Shown here: piece by piece, positions 1 through 8,511 of the stretch
Layout: the number at the start of each line of letters is the position of its first letter
Numbering within the stretch: position 1 is the stretch's first letter
Origin: CAYNHQ01 sp964397255
Lineage (GTDB): Bacteria; Bdellovibrionota_G; JALEGL01; DATDPG01
Length of the DNA: 64,000 bases
Direction: 5' to 3'
NCBI GenBank assembly: GCA_964397255.1
Contig: CAYNHQ010000005.1
Coordinates: 137,204 to 201,203 of the forward strand
Notes under the pieces: generated by a model
Databases searched by the model: none
The model's input: only the letters and a program-made list of their open reading frames with translations
Told to the model about the DNA's origin: nothing
Program-made: the position numbers and the translations under genes

Positions 1-1
1 C

Positions 2-352
2 AACAATGGAAAGGGTTTTTACGGTTTTGAGCAGGGCCGTTGCCAGCATACGCAGGCGCTCATCTTTTATCGGGATTTCGGTTTTTCCCTTCGTATGCTT
101 GGAAATGGGAATTTGGTGGCTCGCTATTTTGAGGGGGTGGATATTTTCGGAGATTTCGGCTCGCGCGGTCTTTTTCCCGTCGATCTTCAATATGTTCAAC
201 TGCACTCGGTGGAATTTTTTCAGGGAACCAAACTCGGAAAGATCAAAGCCTATGTTTCGCCGGAAGAATTTCAAAAGAACGATCACAACCCTCTTTTGAA
301 AGTCATCACAAAGTTGATCGGGAACACCACCGTCCAGCCCATCGATTGGTGA
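2..352 (+). CDS. C-terminal part of an unrecognised protein (5' end outside window)
   Basis: The frame is open from the left edge to a TGA at 350-352, so this is the last ~116 codons of a gene that begins upstream. The reading has ordinary protein composition with no membrane segment, and ends in ...TTVQPIDW. I do not recognise a family. The DUF218 lipoprotein gene starts 6 bases later on the same strand, so the two are probably co-transcribed. A longer ATG-initiated reading in another frame (6-299) looks like a shadow: it is rich in Arg, Phe and Trp and overlaps this frame. Confidence 0.5.
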   Translation, partial: NNGKGFYGFEQGRCQHTQALIFYRDFGFSLRMLGNGNLVARYFEGVDIFGDFGSRGLFPVDLQYVQLHSVEFFQGTKLGKIKAYVSPEEFQKNDHNPLLKVITKLIGNTTVQPIDW

Positions 353-358
353 AGTTCT

Positions 359-1171
359 ATGGCTCGATTCGCGTTATATCTGGTGGGCCTTTTCTTTCTG
401 TTCCATTTGGGATGCACTAGACCACCCCAAAAGGAGATAAATATAGGCGAAAAGATTCATGGATGGGCATTTGAATACTCTGCGAACAAAAAGAAACCCA
501 GCTTAGAGAGCGTTCAATTTCAGCTCGAACATTCACGCTCTGATACGGTGACAGCCTATGCGGAAGCCGAAGCTTTTCTGAATTGCTCTCGCCGAATCCC
601 CTCTTTTAGGACGGATGCCCTTATTTTTTTCAGTTTCTCACTAACTCCGGAAGGGGATTTAAGCCGGGTGTCCCGTCTGCGATTAGATGAAACGCTTCGC
701 CTCTATCGCGAAGGGAAAGCAAAATATATTTTGCTAACAGGAGGTGCCGGCCGACAACCGGTTCCTTTGATCGAAAGCGAGATTGCAAAAAAATATTTAG
801 TCTCCAAGGGAGTGGATTCAGGCCACATTTTTATCGAAACTCGGTCTAGTAATACACTCGAAAATATCGAATTTCTTCTTCCTATCATCAACCAAAAGAA
901 ATTGAAGACCCTCATATTGGTCTCGTCCCCGTATCACCTTCCACGAATTTCTCGCTACTTCGCGAAGCAAATGGGGGATGCCTTGAAGGATTTCGATGTT
1001 TATTGGAGTTCTTATCCAAGCAGTGAAGACCCCATCCAGCTGAACCACACGGACATTAATGACCGAGACGATCAGATCTTAAAAGAAGTCTTTGCCGCCA
1101 TTCGTGACTGGGTTGACTATGGAATGCCCATCGAGTCCTGCAGGGAAGCACTCAAAATAGGGAATCGGTGA
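359..1171 (+). CDS. DUF218 (YdcF/SanA/ElyC-like) lipoprotein
   Basis: A 270-residue protein whose N-terminus is a lipoprotein signal: hydrophobic stretch, then FHLGC with the acylated Cys near residue 19. Residues ~85-200 match the DUF218 fold: a DALIFFSFSL strand, the YILLTGGAGR glycine loop, IETRSSNTLENI and LILVSSPYHLPR. Members of this family (SanA, ElyC, YdcF) act at the envelope, and several influence cell-wall precursor or enterobacterial common antigen metabolism. The exact chemistry is unclear. Most relatives are anchored by a transmembrane helix, so lipid anchoring is a variation. It overlaps the phosphatase-like gene by 4 bases (GTGA), implying translational coupling. Confidence 0.75.
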   Translation: MARFALYLVGLFFLFHLGCTRPPQKEINIGEKIHGWAFEYSANKKKPSLESVQFQLEHSRSDTVTAYAEAEAFLNCSRRIPSFRTDALIFFSFSLTPEGDLSRVSRLRLDETLRLYREGKAKYILLTGGAGRQPVPLIESEIAKKYLVSKGVDSGHIFIETRSSNTLENIEFLLPIINQKKLKTLILVSSPYHLPRISRYFAKQMGDALKDFDVYWSSYPSSEDPIQLNHTDINDRDDQILKEVFAAIRDWVDYGMPIESCREALKIGNR

Positions 1172-2022
1172 AACTACAAATCTTGGAATCGATCTCTGCG
1201 GAATGGCGGAAACCTAACGAAGACACTTGTGGATCGACAATGACGTCCGCATGGGTGATGGACGGCAGCACATCGCGGGGAAGTGATCGGATACTACCGG
1301 CTTCTTCCGACTCCTATTGGCTAGTTCAGGTTTGCCAAGAATTTCTCAAAAAAATGATCGATCCCGAACTCTCTTCAAGCGATTTTTTTTCTAAACTTTA
1401 CGCGCATCTTATTTCTAAGTTCCAACAGGAGAGCCTGATTCCAGATTTTATTCCCATTGAACATCCCACCGCCTGCATAAGTATGATCCGTGCTGCCACG
1501 AAGGACTTGGAGCTAATTAATCTCGGAGATTGCAAGATGCTCTACAGGTTAAACCATGAGGACATACATTCCTTTGGGACATCCAACATCCCGGATCTCG
1601 ATCGTAAGGTGATCGGTGAAATGATCCGACTACGTAATATTCAAACCATTTCTTACGCCGATCTTTGGCCATATTTAACGGAGGTTATTAAAGAGAATCG
1701 AAAGAAATTAAATCGGTCAGGTGGTTATTGGGCGCTGGATCTCACCCCGCGCTGGTTGGAAAAACTTGAAACACTGAAAATTCCTTTGGACAAATTCAAG
1801 AAGGGAGATTTTCTATTGATGACGGACGGTTTTTATCGTTTGGTCGATACCGTGAAGCTCTATAATGAAAACGAACTTTTTGAAAACGCGACCACCATCG
1901 GTCTGAAACCCCTACTCAAAAAGTTACGGGAAATGGAAAACGGGGATCTGGAGTGCTGGCAATTCCCGCGGATCAAACCGTTCGATGACGTGACGGCAGT
2001 TTTGCTCCACATCGAGAAGTAA
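1168..2022 (+). CDS. PP2C-like protein phosphatase
   Basis: A 284-residue cytoplasmic protein with no signal peptide. It shows PP2C-family landmarks in order: WRKPNED near residue 14 (the RxxNED motif), WVMDGST near 29 (metal-binding Asp-Gly), LINLGDCKML near 115, LLMTDGFYRLV near 215 (second metal Asp) and DDVTAVLL near the C-terminus. PP2C enzymes are Mn/Mg-dependent Ser/Thr phosphatases. A Hanks-type kinase is encoded 45 kb away at 47060, but partnership is only a guess. The start is GTG at 1168, overlapping the preceding stop. Sequence between the motifs is divergent, so substrate and activity are uncertain. Confidence 0.65.
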   Translation: MKLQILESISAEWRKPNEDTCGSTMTSAWVMDGSTSRGSDRILPASSDSYWLVQVCQEFLKKMIDPELSSSDFFSKLYAHLISKFQQESLIPDFIPIEHPTACISMIRAATKDLELINLGDCKMLYRLNHEDIHSFGTSNIPDLDRKVIGEMIRLRNIQTISYADLWPYLTEVIKENRKKLNRSGGYWALDLTPRWLEKLETLKIPLDKFKKGDFLLMTDGFYRLVDTVKLYNENELFENATTIGLKPLLKKLREMENGDLECWQFPRIKPFDDVTAVLLHIEK

Positions 2023-2101
2023 AAAGCACCCCTCTTTTTCCTCGTTTTTCTTCTAGCGTTCCCCTTCGGATTATGTTGCAATGCGCTAGGGGGAGAAAAA
2101 G

Positions 2102-3238
2102 ATGCGTATTTGTACAATCGTTTGGGTCGGAATTCTGCTCTGTCAGCCTTTACCTCTTTACGCGCAAAACAATGATGATTGTGGCTATGCCACTCGCGAA
2201 GACTCCGTTTTAAAGGCGCGTGAACGGAGTCAGAAAATTTGGAAGGCGGCCATGAAGGCCTCTACCGTCGAAGAGGTTGTGAGTCTCCAAGAAATGCTTG
2301 AACAACTCACGCAGTGTCTCAATACAACCATTTGGAATGGGGAAGAATCTCCAATCACTTCACGTGATGTTCGAAGTGAGCCGACTCATCTCGCAGCAAT
2401 GCTGGAAGATCGAATGCGTTTGGTAAAAATTCCCGATTCGAAAAAGGAACTACAATCTGAATGCGAAGAAGGCAAAGTACCCGAAGAAGTGGAAGAAGGG
2501 TTGCTGCAAGAGGATGACATTCCCTTTGTAAAACTCGAGACGTTTATAAAAGAACTCAATGAGATGGAATATTTCGACCAAGATCCGGCTGTAGTCGATG
2601 CGAAAAAAGATTTGAATTCCGGCTCTTTTTTCAAATCTTGTGCATGTCGATCGGCTGCCTACCTTGAGGCTTGGAGTGAGGGACTAAAACATTGGAACTC
2701 AAGTCCGGGAAAAACGATACTCAACGACCGTGCGGTGAAACTGACACAGTATCGGGCCATTTGCTCCGGAAGCAAAGCTGCGGAGACAAAACAAATAAAG
2801 GATGTTCCTCCGCCGGTCAGTCCCGAGCGAACGACTATTTATCGGCACGATAACCGCTCGGAAAATGGCGAGGGGGGAGTTGCAATCGAACTAAAGAATT
2901 GCGTTAACTCTAAGAAGCAACCCTACACGATCTGGGTCTTTGAGGACGCGAGCTCAGGCACAAAATTGAAATTTTTACTTCCAAGAGCGCTGGAATTCAA
3001 TACAGAGTTCTGCGAGGTTTTGCATGGCTATCCATTTCCGACAGTTGTTTTTTACTCATCGAACGAACCTCCTTCTCCGGAACGTTTCGCGGTACGCGGT
3101 GAGACCTTTTTTCCGCCAATGCTCATGATCGATCTTTCAGGCGAAAAGGAAATCGGCCCCGACCTTCCAGCCAGAAGATTACTCGATTGGATTTCCGCCG
3201 CCGCAGAATCTGAAATTTCTAAACGAGCCCCGCGTTAG
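2102..3238 (+). CDS. Unrecognised secreted protein
   Basis: A 378-residue protein with a clear type I signal peptide (hydrophobic core ILLCQPLPLYA, likely cleavage after YAQ around residue 22). The mature part is acidic in its first half, with a Glu/Asp-rich stretch near residues 115-140, and contains several Cys (CACRS near 180, others spread to the C-terminus) that could form disulphides in the periplasm. The start ATG at 2102 has a good ribosome site (AGGGGGAG, about 6 nt upstream). I recognise no family. The gene converges on ettA with a 4-base overlap of stop codons. Confidence 0.6.
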   Translation: MRICTIVWVGILLCQPLPLYAQNNDDCGYATREDSVLKARERSQKIWKAAMKASTVEEVVSLQEMLEQLTQCLNTTIWNGEESPITSRDVRSEPTHLAAMLEDRMRLVKIPDSKKELQSECEEGKVPEEVEEGLLQEDDIPFVKLETFIKELNEMEYFDQDPAVVDAKKDLNSGSFFKSCACRSAAYLEAWSEGLKHWNSSPGKTILNDRAVKLTQYRAICSGSKAAETKQIKDVPPPVSPERTTIYRHDNRSENGEGGVAIELKNCVNSKKQPYTIWVFEDASSGTKLKFLLPRALEFNTEFCEVLHGYPFPTVVFYSSNEPPSPERFAVRGETFFPPMLMIDLSGEKEIGPDLPARRLLDWISAAAESEISKRAPR

Positions 3239-4905
3239 CGGGTTAGTTTTTTGTATTTGATTCGGTGGGGGATGTCGGCGGCGGTGCCAAGACGGCGTTT
3301 CTTGTCTTCTTCGTATTGCGAAAAGTTTCCGTCGAACCAGACGACGCGGCTTTCGCCTTCAAATGCTAAAATATGTGTGGCGATTCGGTCGAGAAACCAC
3401 CGATCGTGTGAAATAACGACGGCGCAGCCGGCAAAATTCTCGAGCGCTTCTTCGAGAGCTCGGAGTGTATTGACATCCAGATCATTTGTCGGTTCATCGA
3501 GGAGCAAAACATTGGCTCCCTCTTTGAGCATTTTCGCGAGGTGAACGCGATTTCGTTCGCCACCCGAAATCTCCGACGTTTTTTTCTGCTGATCCGTTCC
3601 ACTGAAATTAAACCAAGAGACATACGCGCGAGACGAAATTTCTCGTTTTCCAATCGGGATATTCTCGTTTCCCCCCGAAATTTCCTCCCAAATCGATTTG
3701 TTCGGATCCAGAGGCCGGCTCTGTTCAATAAAACCGATTTTTGCCGTCGGACCGATTTTAAAATCTCCGCTATCGGGTTTTTCTTTTCCCGTAATCAATT
3801 TAAAGAGTGTTGTTTTTCCCGCACCATTGGGGCCGACGACGCCGATAATTCCTCCCGGAGGAAGAGAAAATTCCAAATTTTCAAAAAGAAGATTCTCGCC
3901 ATAGGCCTTGGAAACCTTCCGCGCTTCGATGACGAGATCCCCCAGGCGCGGGCCGGGAGGAATGAATATCTCTACTTCTTCTAGTCGTTTCTCAGGAGCC
4001 TCTTTCACCATGGCTTCATATGAGGCGATGCGGGCTTTGCTTTTGGCATGGCGACCCTTGGCACTCATCCGAACCCACTCGAGTTCTCTCTCCAGAGCTT
4101 TTTGATATTTCGAACGTGTCTTTTCTTCTTGAGCGAGTCGAGCTTGTTTTTGCTCGAGCCAGGAAGAGTAGTTTCCTTTGAATGGAATTCCATGCCCACG
4201 GTCGAGTTCCAAAATCCAACCAGCGACGTTATCGAGAAAGTAACGATCGTGAGTGACGGCTATGACCGTTCCTTCGTATTGCCCCAGATGTTGCTCGAGC
4301 CAGCCGACGGCTTCGGCATCTAAATGGTTTGTCGGTTCATCCAGAAGCAAAACATCCGGTTTTGTTAGCAAGAGCCGGCAGAGAGCGACCCGTCTTCGCT
4401 CTCCTCCCGAGAGAACGGAGATCTTTGCATCTCCCGGAGGGCAGCGAAGAGCATCCATCGCCATTTCCAATTTGCTTGAAATGTCCCAACCGTTCGACTT
4501 ATCGATCTTCTCTTGAAGGACCGCCTGCTCAGCCATTAATTTTTCGTAATCGGCGTCGGGTTCTGAAAATTTCGCCGAGACTGCCTCGTACGCTTTGACC
4601 CAACCGACAATTTCCTTGGCGCCCTCTTCAACAATATCGAGAACCGTTTTGTTGGGATCCAGCTCAGGTTCTTGGGGGAGATATCCGAATGTCACTCCCT
4701 TTTGCGACGAAATTTCGCCCGAATAGTCTTTGTCGATTCCAGCGATGATTCGAAGAAGTGTCGACTTTCCCGCGCCGTTAAGTCCCAGAACGCCGATCTT
4801 CGCGCCGTAGAAAAATGAGAGGTAAATATCGCGCAGTACCACTTTGTTCGGTTTGTGGGTCCTTCCTACGCCGATCATGGAGAAGATGATCTTTTCCGCG
4901 TCCAT
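3235..4905 (-). CDS. ettA: Energy-dependent translational throttle protein EttA (ABC-F)
   Basis: A 556-residue ABC-F ATPase with two nucleotide-binding domains and no membrane part. Domain 1 has Walker A GLNGAGKST (residues ~41-49), signature LSGGERRRVALCR and Walker B LLLDEPTNHLD. Domain 2 has GPNGAGKTT, SGGERNRVHLAKML and LLLDEPTNDLD. The N-terminal order and the linker with charged coiled segments fit EttA, which binds the ribosomal E site and gates entry into elongation according to ADP/ATP ratio. An in-frame start 45 bases further upstream exists, but family members begin at the MDAEKIIFSM-like segment, so 4905 is preferred. Divergent from the AsmA-like gene. Confidence 0.92.
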   Translation of the reverse strand: MDAEKIIFSMIGVGRTHKPNKVVLRDIYLSFFYGAKIGVLGLNGAGKSTLLRIIAGIDKDYSGEISSQKGVTFGYLPQEPELDPNKTVLDIVEEGAKEIVGWVKAYEAVSAKFSEPDADYEKLMAEQAVLQEKIDKSNGWDISSKLEMAMDALRCPPGDAKISVLSGGERRRVALCRLLLTKPDVLLLDEPTNHLDAEAVGWLEQHLGQYEGTVIAVTHDRYFLDNVAGWILELDRGHGIPFKGNYSSWLEQKQARLAQEEKTRSKYQKALERELEWVRMSAKGRHAKSKARIASYEAMVKEAPEKRLEEVEIFIPPGPRLGDLVIEARKVSKAYGENLLFENLEFSLPPGGIIGVVGPNGAGKTTLFKLITGKEKPDSGDFKIGPTAKIGFIEQSRPLDPNKSIWEEISGGNENIPIGKREISSRAYVSWFNFSGTDQQKKTSEISGGERNRVHLAKMLKEGANVLLLDEPTNDLDVNTLRALEEALENFAGCAVVISHDRWFLDRIATHILAFEGESRVVWFDGNFSQYEEDKKRRLGTAADIPHRIKYKKLTR

Positions 4906-4920
4906 AGAGCGCGGCAGTGA

Positions 4921-4958
4921 ACCACAGACTTGCGCTAGCTGCAACGACACAATACAAA
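4921..4958 (+). promoter_or_regulatory. Candidate promoter of the AsmA-like gene, leaderless type
   Basis: TTGCGC at 4930-4935, a 17-base spacer and TACAAA at 4953-4958, followed by only 6 bases (gccccc) before the ATG at 4965. Transcription would begin at or beside the start codon. There is no Shine-Dalgarno sequence. Confidence 0.45.
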
Positions 4959-4964
4959 GCCCCC

Positions 4965-7151
4965 ATGAAAAAGGCGCTTGGGGTCATTTTGTTGCTGCCG
5001 ATGCTTGTCATTATAAGCGCGACCGTTTACTTGCGGACGTCCGATCTCTCGGAGCTCCGCCCCTATGTCGCCCGATTTGTTTCCAAGCTCCTTCGACGCG
5101 AACTTACTATCAACGGCCAATTCACCGCTGAAATCGGGAGGAACATTTCCGTTCATGTGACGAATGTCACGCTCGCCAAATTGGCGACGGCCAACGATGT
5201 TCAGATTACTATCGATCCCATTTCTTTTTTTAACCGGCCGATCCGGTTTTTAACCGCCACGGTTACCGGCGCAACGTTAACACTTGAGAAGTTTTCTGAT
5301 GGAAGTACGACTTGGGATTTTCGTGCCGAGGTTCCCGGTAAGAGATTTCCCATCCAAATCGATCATCTCATCGCTTCTCATGTGGATGTTACTTACACAT
5401 ACCCCACGTTCTCTCCTGTACATCTGCGGCTAGAGGAGGGCGAAGCGCAACGGATTATGTACGGCCGTTTCTCTATCGATCGCTTCCGCGCCACATGGGA
5501 AACCAATCGTGTGACTGCTCACGGCCTTCTTACTCTGCCAGAGCTCACTGGTAGCGATCTTACTGTTGAAGGCGCCGGCCCCGATGTTTCTCCCCTCGCG
5601 GCGCTTTTCAAAATTCGTTTGCCCAAAAAGCCCTTCACATTGTCTGGGCGTGTGCAAAAGAATGAAGAAGGTTTTCGTTTCGAACGGTTTTTGTTTTCGT
5701 CGAGCGGGCATCAGCTATCGCTGAATGGTCCTCTTGGAAAGTATCCGAAGTTTTCCGGAACGGATTTTTCATTCGAAATCTCGGGTCCTGATCTTTCTCC
5801 ATTAAGTGCGTGGGTGCCCTCGTTGCCTTCAGGGCGTTACTCCGGCCGCGGACAAATCAAACGTTTAGCGACAGGCATTCGATTCCGGCGTTTCAACTTT
5901 CGAGTGGGAAAAGTTGAATTAGCGCTTGCGGGAATTTCGGGAAATGCGCCGCTTTACGAACCGACGGATCTTGAAGTGAAGACATCGGGGCCGAGTCTTT
6001 TAGAAGTTTCGCAAATGTTTAACGGACCGGATCTTCCCGATGAACGATTTGAGTTTTCGGGACGTCTGAAAGGAAATCCAAAACATTTTGGAACCGATGC
6101 GTTTCACGCGCGGCTCGGGAAAACCGATGCGAGAGGATCGTTTCAATTAGATCTGACGAAGGCGCCACCGGAAATTTCCTGCGACCTTTCCTCTGATCGC
6201 GTGGATCTTTCGGTTTTGAATTTTCCGTCGAGCACAAAGAGCGAAGAAAAATCAAAAACCTTTATCCCGGAGATTCCATTGTATTTCGACGGGCTGCGAA
6301 AGATCAATGGGCATGTGACGTGGAAGGCGGGAACAATCTGGTTTGGACCGCTTACGACGAACAGTGTGGCGGTGGATATGTCATTAAAAGATGGAACGCT
6401 GGAGGTGGCACGCGCGGAAGGTCAGCAGGGCGGCCAAAAAATTAACTTTTCTTTTCTATTAGAGCCGGTTCCATCGGCCTACCGAATCAAGGCTCGTGCG
6501 CATGGGGAAAAACTGCAGGTCAAGTCGCTCCAATGGACCGGCCCGGATGCGCCGCGCGTAAATGCAGATTTGGATTTCGATGGTACCGGTACGTCGATTC
6601 GCGACTTGGCGATGAAAGGGAGGGGCTATTTATTTGTCGACATATTGCCGGGTGTGATCACGACAAAATTGAGCGAGCTGTTCACACGCGACATTTTAAA
6701 AACGCTCGCCGGCGCGCTCAATCCGTTTAAAGAAGAATCGGAATCCGTGAAAGTAGAGTGCGCTGTCATTGCAACAAATCTCAAAGACGGTGTGGCAAAA
6801 CTGGATGGGTTTGCCGCGCGGACAAATACGACAACGATGGTGGGTGATGGCAAAGTTGAAACCAAGTCGGAAAAATTAGAATTTGAGTGGGTGGCCAAAC
6901 CACGTTCGGGCATTGGTTTGAGCGCCTCTTCCCTCTCGGAGCCCTACATCAAGCTGGGTGGAACACTTTTGGAGCCCAAAATGAAGATCGAACCCGTATC
7001 GGCTACGGTTTCAACCGGTGCAGCGGTGATGACGATGGGTTTATCGCTCGTGGCCAAAGGGGTTTGGAACCGGATCAGCGCCGAAGATGATGTCTGCAGT
7101 GCCCTGAGAACGAAATACGCCCCAAAAGAAGATACGGTAGGAGTTCGTTAA
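4965..7151 (+). CDS. AsmA-family envelope protein
   Basis: A 728-residue protein with one N-terminal membrane helix (residues ~4-23) followed by a long periplasmic region of alternating beta-strands. This is the layout of AsmA/TamB-like proteins, which bridge the periplasm and are linked to phospholipid transport or outer-membrane homeostasis. Early motifs such as LRRELTINGQFTAEIG and the C-terminal AsmA_2-like segment (GRGYLFVDILPGVITTKLSE, then a Lys/Glu-rich beta region) support the call. The start is ATG 4965, because the promoter lies 6 bases upstream and the hydrophobic helix begins there; an in-frame start at 4917 would lie upstream of that promoter's -35. It converges on the aminotransferase gene with a 4-base stop overlap. 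Confidence 0.75.
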   Translation: MKKALGVILLLPMLVIISATVYLRTSDLSELRPYVARFVSKLLRRELTINGQFTAEIGRNISVHVTNVTLAKLATANDVQITIDPISFFNRPIRFLTATVTGATLTLEKFSDGSTTWDFRAEVPGKRFPIQIDHLIASHVDVTYTYPTFSPVHLRLEEGEAQRIMYGRFSIDRFRATWETNRVTAHGLLTLPELTGSDLTVEGAGPDVSPLAALFKIRLPKKPFTLSGRVQKNEEGFRFERFLFSSSGHQLSLNGPLGKYPKFSGTDFSFEISGPDLSPLSAWVPSLPSGRYSGRGQIKRLATGIRFRRFNFRVGKVELALAGISGNAPLYEPTDLEVKTSGPSLLEVSQMFNGPDLPDERFEFSGRLKGNPKHFGTDAFHARLGKTDARGSFQLDLTKAPPEISCDLSSDRVDLSVLNFPSSTKSEEKSKTFIPEIPLYFDGLRKINGHVTWKAGTIWFGPLTTNSVAVDMSLKDGTLEVARAEGQQGGQKINFSFLLEPVPSAYRIKARAHGEKLQVKSLQWTGPDAPRVNADLDFDGTGTSIRDLAMKGRGYLFVDILPGVITTKLSELFTRDILKTLAGALNPFKEESESVKVECAVIATNLKDGVAKLDGFAARTNTTTMVGDGKVETKSEKLEFEWVAKPRSGIGLSASSLSEPYIKLGGTLLEPKMKIEPVSATVSTGAAVMTMGLSLVAKGVWNRISAEDDVCSALRTKYAPKEDTVGVR

Positions 7152-8452
7152 TTACGATGGAAGGCGTGAATACGCTCTTCGAGGAGGGACATGTCTTCCA
7201 TAGGAATTAAAGCGGAGCAGGCGCGAATGGCTTCGTGGCGGGGGCTGCCTGTGATTTTGAGGGTCGTGGCGGAAATTCCATAATCGAGAAGACGACGAGA
7301 AAGTTCGCCTCCCTGCATTGAACCATAGGCGATGGTGAAAAAGAATCCATCGGCGAGAGGTTCGTCTCCATCTTTTGCATAGACCAGACGAAATCCATTC
7401 GAAAGAAATATCCGCTTCATTTCTTTCGCTCGATCACCATAGGTTCGAAGCGGTTTGAGATAATCGAAACTTCCATCGCTTGCGGCGGAAAGTAATTTCG
7501 CAAAAGCGAGCTGTGTGGAGTGAGTCGCTCCTGAGGTCATGCTTCGTATTCCACTCAAGACAAATGCTTCAAGAAATGTGGAAGCTTTAAAGCGTTTTTC
7601 GAGTGAAGAAAATTCGCGATAGGCAAGCGAAGGCGAAATCGCAGTAACACCGATTCGTTGTCCCGCGTAGCTGAAAATTTTTGAAGCCGAGAGAAGGAAA
7701 ATGAAATTTTTCGTATAGCGCGCAACGGTGGGAGGAAATGGAGGCTGATTTGGAACGGAATAGTCGCGGCGAAAATCCATTCCGAAATAGGCGGCATCTT
7801 CAATCGCGACAATGTCATATTTCGTCGCGATTTCGCCGAGACGTTTCAATTCATTTTCCGTTAACGTCATCCAAGAAGGATTGTTGGGCGTGGAATAAAG
7901 AACGCCGCCGATTTTGCCATTTTTTGCAAAACGTTCGATTTCATCCAACCATTGGGTGCGGTCATAAAGATCCACTAGCCGTTCCTCAATTCCGAGGAAT
8001 TGAAGTTGATCGCGATGAACCGAAAAGCAGGGAGTGACAAGCGCCATTGCGCGTGGTCGCCCGTGCAGGTGTGCGCATAATGCCTGGGAAATAAATCCTC
8101 CCTGCATCGCGCCGACAGTGGAGAGAATTGTTTCGGGAGGGATCTCCATATTGAGAAAAGAGTGGATAAATCGACCTGCGGCCTCCCTAAGAACCAATAG
8201 ACCTGCCAGAGGAGGATAAAGATTGGCAACTTTTGGGCGACGAAGGGCCTCCGATTCAGCGCTTGTTCCGATTGAATCCGGTTCGATTCCCGGAACTCCC
8301 AGCTCCATTCGAAGGTAGCGAACGCCGAGTTTCTCCTCGATTTCCGATACAGAAGCCACCATCGCGCGAATCGTTGCGTTTTCGCAGTCGAGGCGGTTTT
8401 TTTGAAGAATCGCTTCGATTGTATCGTGCGGAAATGGAAGCTTAACGGGCAT
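7148..8452 (-). CDS. PLP-dependent aminotransferase class I/II, probable aromatic (tyrosine) aminotransferase
   Basis: A 434-residue fold-type I aminotransferase. The PLP Lys is K258 in SASKIFSYAGQRIG; D219 (AIEDAAYFG) and the NNPSW segment near 190 contact the cofactor. Family members transfer amino groups between amino acids and 2-oxo acids. Its divergent position against fahA-maiA-hpd-hmgA, with overlapping promoters, suggests it makes 4-hydroxyphenylpyruvate from tyrosine, but substrate specificity cannot be read from sequence. The frame extends 98 codons further upstream, but that part runs across the divergent promoter and looks non-coding; ATG 8452 also lies 9 bases after a -10 element. 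Confidence 0.75.
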   Translation of the reverse strand: MPVKLPFPHDTIEAILQKNRLDCENATIRAMVASVSEIEEKLGVRYLRMELGVPGIEPDSIGTSAESEALRRPKVANLYPPLAGLLVLREAAGRFIHSFLNMEIPPETILSTVGAMQGGFISQALCAHLHGRPRAMALVTPCFSVHRDQLQFLGIEERLVDLYDRTQWLDEIERFAKNGKIGGVLYSTPNNPSWMTLTENELKRLGEIATKYDIVAIEDAAYFGMDFRRDYSVPNQPPFPPTVARYTKNFIFLLSASKIFSYAGQRIGVTAISPSLAYREFSSLEKRFKASTFLEAFVLSGIRSMTSGATHSTQLAFAKLLSAASDGSFDYLKPLRTYGDRAKEMKRIFLSNGFRLVYAKDGDEPLADGFFFTIAYGSMQGGELSRRLLDYGISATTLKITGSPRHEAIRACSALIPMEDMSLLEERIHAFHRN

Positions 8453-8461
8453 GAGAGGCGC

Positions 8462-8489
8462 ATCGTAACCGAATTGTCGTATGGGGCAA
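8462..8489 (-). promoter_or_regulatory. Candidate promoter of the aminotransferase gene
   Basis: On the minus strand TTGCCC (8489-8484), a 16-base spacer and TACGAT (8467-8462), ending 9 bases before the ATG at 8452. It overlaps the promoter proposed for fahA on the other strand, so the two directions may compete. No ribosome binding site is seen. Confidence 0.4.
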
Positions 8490-8502
8490 ACGATGGTAAC
8501 GA
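8474..8502 (+). promoter_or_regulatory. Candidate promoter of the tyrosine-catabolism operon
   Basis: TTGTCG at 8474-8479, a 17-base spacer and TAACGA at 8497-8502, 9 bases before the fahA ATG at 8512. The leader would be 0-3 nt and there is no Shine-Dalgarno sequence. Confidence 0.45.
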
Positions 8503-8511
8503 TGAGCCCCC

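Noticed and set aside
6..299. 97-residue open reading at the left edge
   Set aside because: It overlaps a better frame that stays open to the edge and has ordinary composition.
4906..4950. N-terminal extension of EttA
   Set aside because: The family starts at MDAEK..., and the extra codons lie over the divergent promoter region of the AsmA-like gene.
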